Source of the DNA: Bacillota bacterium | Lineage (GTDB): Bacteria > Bacillota > Clostridia > Lachnospirales > Lachnospiraceae | DNA length: 10,097 nt | Assembly: GCA_023441145.1 (NCBI GenBank) | Contig: JAEZQN010000231.1 | Location: 1-10,097, forward strand | Direction: 5' to 3' | Part shown: positions 5,838 through 10,097 of the stretch, one piece after another | How positions within the stretch are numbered: position 1 is the stretch's first letter | Layout of the letters: each line of letters starts with the position of its first letter | Notes under the pieces: generated by a model | Told to the model about the DNA's origin: nothing | The model's database searches: none | Seen by the model: only the letters and a program-made list of their open reading frames with translations | Made by a program: the position numbers and the translations under genes

Positions 5838-6521
5838 ATGGGATTTATTCGGTTTGTAAAGGAAGAAATCGCTATCATCAAAGAACGTGATCCTGCAATC
5901 AAATCCTCGGCAGAGGTTTTCTTATATCCTAGCTTTAAAGCAGTAATACGCTATCGCATTGCACATAAATTGTATTTACACAAACGTTATTTTCTGGCAC
6001 GTTGGATCTCTCAGAGGACGGTGCGTAAGACCGGCATAGAGATTCATCCAGGGGCAACTATAGGAAAAGGCTTGTTTATCGACCATGGGAATGGTGTTGT
6101 TATTGGAGAAACAGCAATTCTTGGAGATAATGTGACACTGTATCAGGGAGTAACCCTTGGAGGAACTGGTAAAGAGCATGGGAAGCGGCATCCTACCATT
6201 GGAGATAATGTTATGATCAGTGCGGGTGCCAAAGTATTAGGTTCTTTTACTGTAGGGAGTAATTCTAAAATCGGTGCAGGTAGTGTTGTACTGTCAGAGG
6301 TACCACCCAACTCAACGGTTGTAGGCGTTCCAGGACGTGTGATTAAACGAGATAATGTCAAAGTGCCAACTGATGATTTGGATCAGGTACATTTACCAGA
6401 TCCAGTTAAAAATGATATACAGCAATTGCAGAATGAAAATGCGAACCTACGGGAAATTATTGATAAATTGTGTGGCTGTGTTGAGAAGTTAGAAAAAGGA
6501 AATAATAAAACTAAAGAGTAA
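5838..6521 (+). CDS. cysE: Serine O-acetyltransferase
   Basis: Transfers acetyl from acetyl-CoA to L-serine, giving O-acetylserine, the precursor that cysteine synthase turns into cysteine. The 227-residue length fits the short bacterial form. An N-terminal helical part (about 1-65) is followed by a left-handed parallel beta-helix of hexapeptide repeats (about 68-170): HPGATIGKG, then IDHGNG with D82-H83 (catalytic His-Asp region), VIGETAILGDNV, VTLGGTGKEHGKRHP with H118, and a run ending VVGVPGRVIK. The tail (191-222) is polar with a short coiled-coil-like stretch and a CGC (212-214). The start has AAAGGAGAGG upstream. As first gene of the operon behind the cysteine T-box, it should be expressed when tRNA-Cys is uncharged. 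Feedback inhibition by cysteine is typical of the family but not shown by this sequence. Confidence 0.95.
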   Translation: MGFIRFVKEEIAIIKERDPAIKSSAEVFLYPSFKAVIRYRIAHKLYLHKRYFLARWISQRTVRKTGIEIHPGATIGKGLFIDHGNGVVIGETAILGDNVTLYQGVTLGGTGKEHGKRHPTIGDNVMISAGAKVLGSFTVGSNSKIGAGSVVLSEVPPNSTVVGVPGRVIKRDNVKVPTDDLDQVHLPDPVKNDIQQLQNENANLREIIDKLCGCVEKLEKGNNKTKE

Positions 6522-6540
6522 ACAGAATGGAGGAGATAAC

Positions 6541-7941
6541 ATGAAATTATATAATACTCTATCTAAAGCAAAAGAAGAATTTCAACCAATTGAGCCGGGA
6601 AAGGTGCGCATGTATGTATGTGGACCAACGGTTTATAACTATATTCATATTGGAAATGCAAGACCAATGATATTTTTTGATACAGTAAGAAGATATTTTG
6701 AATATAAGGGATATGAGGTAAACTATGTCTCTAATTTTACTGATGTAGATGACAAGATTATTAAGAAAGCCAATGAAGAAGGGGTTTCTTCTAGTGAGAT
6801 ATCTGAGCGCTTTATTAAAGAGTGCAAAAAAGATATGAAAAGCTTAAATATAAAACCAGCCACTACTCATCCAAAGGCAACAGAAGAAATTGATGGTATG
6901 GTTGAGATGATTCAGACCTTAATTGACAAAGGTTTTGCTTATGAGAAAAATGGTACTGTTTATTTTAGAACAAGAAAATTTGACGGCTATGGTAAGTTAT
7001 CCAAGAAAAATATTGATGACCTAGAGGCTGGAATCCGTATTGCAGTGGCTGAGGAAAAAGAAGATCCGATGGACTTTGTTCTTTGGAAGCCAAAGAAAGA
7101 GGGAGAGCCAAGCTGGCCATCTCCTTGGAGTGATGGTAGACCAGGATGGCATATTGAATGCTCCGTTATGAGTAAGAAATACCTAGGAGACACCATAGAT
7201 ATTCATGCAGGTGGAGAGGATCTTGTCTTTCCACATCATGAAAATGAGATTGCCCAAAGTGAAGCTGCTAACGGTAAGGATTTTACAAAATACTGGATGC
7301 ACAATGGCTTCTTAAACATTGACAACAAGAAGATGTCAAAATCAGAAGGAAACTTCTTTACTGTAAGAGAAATAGGAGAGCAGTTCGACTTACAGGTACT
7401 TCGTTTCTTTATGCTAAGCTCCCACTACAGAAGTCCACTAAACTTCAGCCGCGATTTAATGGATGCTGCAAAGAGTGGGTTAGATCGTATCAAGACCTGT
7501 GTAAGTAACCTGCAGTTCTTGTTGGAAAATGTACAGGCTACTAAGGCAACAGCTGAGGAAGAAAAGATGATAGCAGAAGCCAATGCCTTAAATGAGAAAT
7601 TTAACGCCGCTATGGAGGATGACTTTAATACAGCAGATGCTATTTCTGCAATTTTTGAAATCGTTAAACTTGCAAACTCTAATACTAGTGAAGCTAGCAG
7701 TAAAGAAATTATTCAGGTCTTACTTGATAAAATCTGTGTGTTATGTGATATACTTGGTATAGAGGCACAAACGAAACAAGAATTGTTAGATGAAGAGATC
7801 GAAAGCCTTATTAAAGAACGTCAGGATGCAAGAAAAGCTCGTAATTTTGCTCGTGCAGATGAAATTCGTGATGAATTATTAGAAAAGGGAATTATTTTAG
7901 AGGATACTCGAGAAGGAGTTCGTTGGAAACGAGCAGAGTAG
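6541..7941 (+). CDS. cysS: Cysteinyl-tRNA synthetase
   Basis: Class I aminoacyl-tRNA synthetase that attaches cysteine to tRNA-Cys with ATP. Its 466 residues are the normal bacterial length. Visible are the start MKLYNTL, the MYVCGPTVYNY segment with zinc ligand C27, the HIGN signature (36-39), further zinc ligands C207 (in WHIECSVMS), H232 and E236 (in FPHHENE), and KMSKS (264-268) followed by EGN. The C-terminal part (about 310-466) is the helical anticodon-recognition region, ending GVRWKRAE. The ribosome site GGAGGAG lies just upstream, 19 bases after the cysE stop. Being in one T-box operon with cysE couples cysteine supply and charging. No truncation or odd residue was seen. Confidence 0.98.
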   Translation: MKLYNTLSKAKEEFQPIEPGKVRMYVCGPTVYNYIHIGNARPMIFFDTVRRYFEYKGYEVNYVSNFTDVDDKIIKKANEEGVSSSEISERFIKECKKDMKSLNIKPATTHPKATEEIDGMVEMIQTLIDKGFAYEKNGTVYFRTRKFDGYGKLSKKNIDDLEAGIRIAVAEEKEDPMDFVLWKPKKEGEPSWPSPWSDGRPGWHIECSVMSKKYLGDTIDIHAGGEDLVFPHHENEIAQSEAANGKDFTKYWMHNGFLNIDNKKMSKSEGNFFTVREIGEQFDLQVLRFFMLSSHYRSPLNFSRDLMDAAKSGLDRIKTCVSNLQFLLENVQATKATAEEEKMIAEANALNEKFNAAMEDDFNTADAISAIFEIVKLANSNTSEASSKEIIQVLLDKICVLCDILGIEAQTKQELLDEEIESLIKERQDARKARNFARADEIRDELLEKGIILEDTREGVRWKRAE

Positions 7942-7965
7942 CCCATAAAAGAAAGAGCGTATGGA

Positions 7966-8403
7966 ATGAAAATGGATGAGTTAAAGTTACATGAATATCT
8001 TCGCCAGTCTTTTCATTTGGAGGACTTTGATCCTAAGCAATATTCACCACTAGTGTTAGCTTATATTGGGGACGGAATCTATGATATTATTATACGAACG
8101 ATTATATTGTCTCATGGCAATGCACCAGTGAATAATCTTCATAAGGAGTGCAGTAGTTTCGTAAAAGCATCTGCCCAGATGGAAATGTATCATGCAATTG
8201 AAGATATGCTAACCGAAGAGGAAACAGGCATCTATAAACGCGGCCGCAATGCAAAATCCTATACGACTGCAAAGAATGCAACAATTACCGAGTATAGAGT
8301 GGCTACAGGATTTGAAGCCTTGTTGGGATATTTATATTTAAGTGACCGGATGAATCGAATTGTGGAACTGATACAATATGGATTAGGCAAACTGGAGAAA
8401 TAG
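7966..8403 (+). CDS. mrnC: Mini-ribonuclease III
   Basis: A small RNase III-fold enzyme without the dsRNA-binding domain; in Bacillus subtilis it matures 23S rRNA ends. Its 145 residues are the usual length. The first catalytic motif is LAYIGDGIYD, with the key acid D37; KRGRNAKS (91-98) is the conserved basic loop, and FEALLGYLYL with E117 supplies the second acid. The start at 7966 has a weak GAAAGAG eight bases upstream. An in-frame ATG two codons later (7972) is possible but spaced less well. The gene lies 24 bases after cysS with no terminator between them, as in the Bacillus cysS-mrnC-rlmB order. Confidence 0.95.
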   Translation: MKMDELKLHEYLRQSFHLEDFDPKQYSPLVLAYIGDGIYDIIIRTIILSHGNAPVNNLHKECSSFVKASAQMEMYHAIEDMLTEEETGIYKRGRNAKSYTTAKNATITEYRVATGFEALLGYLYLSDRMNRIVELIQYGLGKLEK

Positions 8404-8411
8404 GAGATAAA

Positions 8412-9152
8412 ATGAGATACGAAGAGTTAACAATAGAAGGAAGAAATGCGGTATTAGAGGCATTTCGTGCAAAGAAACCAATTGACCGATTATTTGTCTT
8501 AGAGGGATGCCAGGATGGCCCTGTACAGTCCGTTTTACGCGAAGCGAAGAAAACGGATACGATTATTAGTTATGTTAAGAAGGAACGCTTAGATCAGTTG
8601 TCTGAGACAGGAAAGCATCAAGGTGTCATTGCCTATGCTGCAGCATATGAGTATGCAACTATAGAGGATATGTTCCGTTTGGCAGAGGAAAAGGGCGAGC
8701 CTCCTTTCTTCATATTACTAGATAACATCGAGGACCCTCACAATTTAGGTGCTATGATACGAACTGCTAATCAGGCAGGAGCTCATGGAATTATAATTCC
8801 AAAGCGCCGTGCAGTAGGTCTTACAGCTACTGTAGCAAAAGTAAGTGCTGGTGCAATTAACTATGTGCCAGTAGCCAAGGTTACTAATCTTAGTGCCACC
8901 ATTGAAGAGCTTAAGGATAAGGGCATGTGGTTTGCTTGTGCCGATATGGATGGAGACCTTATGTATCAAACCAATTTGACAGGTTCCATAGGTCTTGTCA
9001 TTGGTAGTGAAGGAGAAGGGGTAAGCCGTCTTGTAAAGGAAAAATGTGACTATGTGGTTCGCATTCCTATGAAGGGGAATATCGATTCTCTAAATGCTTC
9101 AGTAGCGATGGGTGTCCTTTCCTATGAAATAGTTAGACAGAGAATGAAATAA
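8412..9152 (+). CDS. rlmB: 23S rRNA 2'-O-methyltransferase, RlmB/TrmH family
   Basis: A SPOUT-class, SAM-dependent RNA methyltransferase; RlmB-type members methylate a guanosine 2'-OH in 23S rRNA. Its 246 residues fit the family. An N-terminal substrate-binding part (about 5-78, starting EGRNAVLEA) precedes the knotted SPOUT domain, with motif 1 LDNIEDPHNLGAMIRTA (N111 and R117 region), motif 2 LVIGSEGEGVSRLV (E200) and motif 3 IPMKGNIDSLNASVAMGV (N228). The start has TAGGAG eight bases upstream, overlapping the mrnC stop, and the gap is only eight bases, suggesting tight coupling. The exact rRNA target is taken from the family; TrmH-like proteins in this position are usually named RlmB, but a related target cannot be excluded. 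Confidence 0.9.
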   Translation: MRYEELTIEGRNAVLEAFRAKKPIDRLFVLEGCQDGPVQSVLREAKKTDTIISYVKKERLDQLSETGKHQGVIAYAAAYEYATIEDMFRLAEEKGEPPFFILLDNIEDPHNLGAMIRTANQAGAHGIIIPKRRAVGLTATVAKVSAGAINYVPVAKVTNLSATIEELKDKGMWFACADMDGDLMYQTNLTGSIGLVIGSEGEGVSRLVKEKCDYVVRIPMKGNIDSLNASVAMGVLSYEIVRQRMK

Positions 9153-9173
9153 TAAAGACCAGGGGGTGATTCT

Positions 9174-9812
9174 ATGGCATTTGAACAATACAAAGATCTT
9201 ACAGATGAAGAGATTATTGCTAAAATACGTAATCAAGACTCAAATGCTGTAGATTACCTTCTGGAAAAATATAAGAACACGGTTCGACAGAAAGCTAGGG
9301 CACTGTTTATTATAGGTGGAGACCGAGATGATCTGATCCAAGAGGGGATGATTGGCTTGTATAAGGCAATCCGTGATTACGATAGTACAAAGGATGCTAG
9401 CTTTAGTTATTTTGCCGATTTATGTATCTCTAGACAGATTTATGATGCAATAAAAGCCTCTAATCGGAAGAAAAATATACCTTTAAACACATATATTTCT
9501 TTAAATTCTCCTGTTCACAATAACTTTAGTGAAAATGAGGATGTGCTTTCCATAATAGACATAATATACCAAGATAATAATACAAATCCTGAGGAATTGA
9601 TTATTGACAAAGAACGCACCAGTATGTTAGAATATGAACTCGAGAGGCGGTTGAGCAACCTTGAAAAAGAGGTAGTTAAGCTCTTTGTAGTTGGTATGAA
9701 GTACACGGAGATTGCCGCTGTTTTAAATAAGGAACCCAAGTCTATAGACAATGCTCTTCAGCGAATTCGTGCTAAGCTTACTACGTTGATTAAGGAGTTA
9801 GGAACACAGTAG
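9174..9812 (+). CDS. sigH: RNA polymerase sigma-H factor (sporulation, stationary phase)
   Basis: An alternative sigma-70 family factor; in spore-forming Firmicutes SigH directs early sporulation and transition-state genes such as spo0A and spoIIA. Its 212 residues are close to the usual length. Region 2 spans about 24-98, with DDLIQEGMIGLYKAIRDYD for core binding and SFSYFADLCISRQIYDAIK for -10 recognition and melting. A variable linker (about 100-148) is followed by region 4 (about 150-205), whose helix-turn-helix is YTEIAAVLNKEPKSIDNALQRIR (about 177-199). AGGGGGTG precedes the start. It lies 21 bases after rlmB with no terminator and no clear promoter in the gap. The yacP-like gene that often sits between rlmB and sigH in Bacillus is absent. 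Confidence 0.95.
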   Translation: MAFEQYKDLTDEEIIAKIRNQDSNAVDYLLEKYKNTVRQKARALFIIGGDRDDLIQEGMIGLYKAIRDYDSTKDASFSYFADLCISRQIYDAIKASNRKKNIPLNTYISLNSPVHNNFSENEDVLSIIDIIYQDNNTNPEELIIDKERTSMLEYELERRLSNLEKEVVKLFVVGMKYTEIAAVLNKEPKSIDNALQRIRAKLTTLIKELGTQ

Positions 9813-9834
9813 AGGCGGTGACTTTATATGTTTT

Positions 9835-9907
9835 GCTGCCTTGGCTCAGTCGGTAGAGCGTCGCCTTGGTAAGGCGGAGGTCGGCGGTTCAAATCCGCTA
9901 GGCAGCT
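9835..9907 (+). tRNA. tRNA-Thr (anticodon GGT)
   Basis: A 73-base cloverleaf. The acceptor arms are GCTGCCT and AGGCAGC, the D arm is GCTC/GAGC, the anticodon stem TCGCC/GGCGG carries loop TTGGTAA (anticodon GGT), and the T stem GGCGG/CCGCT carries loop TTCAAAT. The discriminator base is T and CCA is not encoded. It begins 22 bases after the sigH stop with no promoter seen, so it is probably cut from the sigH operon transcript. Confidence 0.96.
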
Positions 9908-9933
9908 TATAGAGAAAAATGAATAAGAACAGT

Positions 9934-9982
9934 AAAAGACCCACTAAAATCAATGCTTTGAGTGATTTTACTAGGGTCTTTT
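9934..9982. terminator. Terminator after tRNA-Thr
   Basis: The outer arms AAAAGACCC (9934-9942) and GGGTCTTTT (9974-9982) and inner arms TAAAATCA/TGATTTTA, separated by a small internal loop, enclose a loop of about ten bases. T-rich sequence follows on the plus strand and A-runs precede it, so it may work in both directions. It closes the operon. Confidence 0.85.
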
Positions 9983-10097
9983 CTTTATCTTGAATTGGGG
10001 TTGTCTTTTCTTTACATAGTTCATGAAGGGCTATTATAGAATCCTTCTGTAATGAAAAGATTATTAAAATCTCTTTATAATAACTACACCCCTACGA
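9983..10097. other. Non-coding window end
   Basis: An AT-rich stretch with no supported gene on either strand; the longest plus-strand ATG frame (from 10033) stops after nine codons. Nothing else was recognised. Confidence 0.6.

Noticed and set aside
5976..6361. Minus-strand open frames inside cysE, and similar ones inside ispF, cysS, mrnC, rlmB and sigH
   Set aside because: All lie antisense within clearly identified conserved genes, lack ribosome sites and show no recognisable motifs.
8976..9010. TTGACA inside rlmB as an internal promoter for sigH
   Set aside because: No acceptable -10 box is found at 16-18 bases; an internal sigH promoter of another type cannot be excluded by eye.
9835..10091. 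Minus-strand open frame running from about 10091 through the terminator into the antisense of tRNA-Thr
   Set aside because: No ATG start follows the in-frame TAG (10092-10094). The hydrophobic stretch comes from the terminator inverted repeat, and the tail (KLPSGFEPP...) is the familiar spurious translation antisense to tRNA genes.

Overview
The window looks like the chromosome of an anaerobic, spore-forming, AT-rich Firmicute, most probably a Clostridia/Lachnospiraceae member. A relative of Lachnoclostridium (Clostridium) phytofermentans is an inference from gene order and protein style, not a database result. Support comes from a SigH-type sporulation sigma factor, a cysteine T-box leader, consensus SigA-type promoters, strong GGAGG ribosome sites, tRNA genes without encoded CCA, and the Firmicute block cysE-cysS-mrnC-rlmB-sigH.

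Left part (1-2270). The window opens with the 3' end of a plus-strand AI-2E/YtvI-type membrane permease. It meets a minus-strand VanZ-like membrane protein tail to tail over a shared bidirectional terminator. A second minus-strand gene, a DagK/YegS-type lipid kinase with its own good promoter and terminator, lies upstream of it.

Middle part (2271-5480). A consensus promoter drives a tRNA-Val/tRNA-Met pair that ends in a strong terminator. The roughly 270 bases that follow hold no gene but are packed with perfect and degraded palindromes that look like a dispersed repeat family. Next comes ispF (MEP isoprenoid pathway), which carries an unusual Cys/Gly-rich tail. After it, with its own promoter, is a secreted, membrane-anchored GH5-fold protein whose catalytic acid/base Glu is replaced by Ala, so it is probably a surface pseudoenzyme.

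Right part (5481-10097). A complete cysteine T-box riboswitch (Stem I with a UGC specifier, Stem III, antiterminator, terminator) precedes cysE (serine acetyltransferase), cysS (cysteinyl-tRNA synthetase), mrnC (Mini-RNase III), rlmB (rRNA 2'-O-methyltransferase) and sigH. A tRNA-Thr follows 22 bases later and then a terminator. No terminator or convincing promoter is visible from the T-box to the tRNA-Thr. Cysteine-tRNA charging may therefore influence cysteine synthesis and charging, 23S rRNA processing and modification, and the early sporulation sigma factor together.

No CRISPR array, prophage or insertion sequence was found. The most notable points are the pseudo-GH5 protein inserted in a housekeeping block, the possible T-box control reaching sigH, the Cys-rich IspF tail, and the palindrome cluster at 2591-2769.
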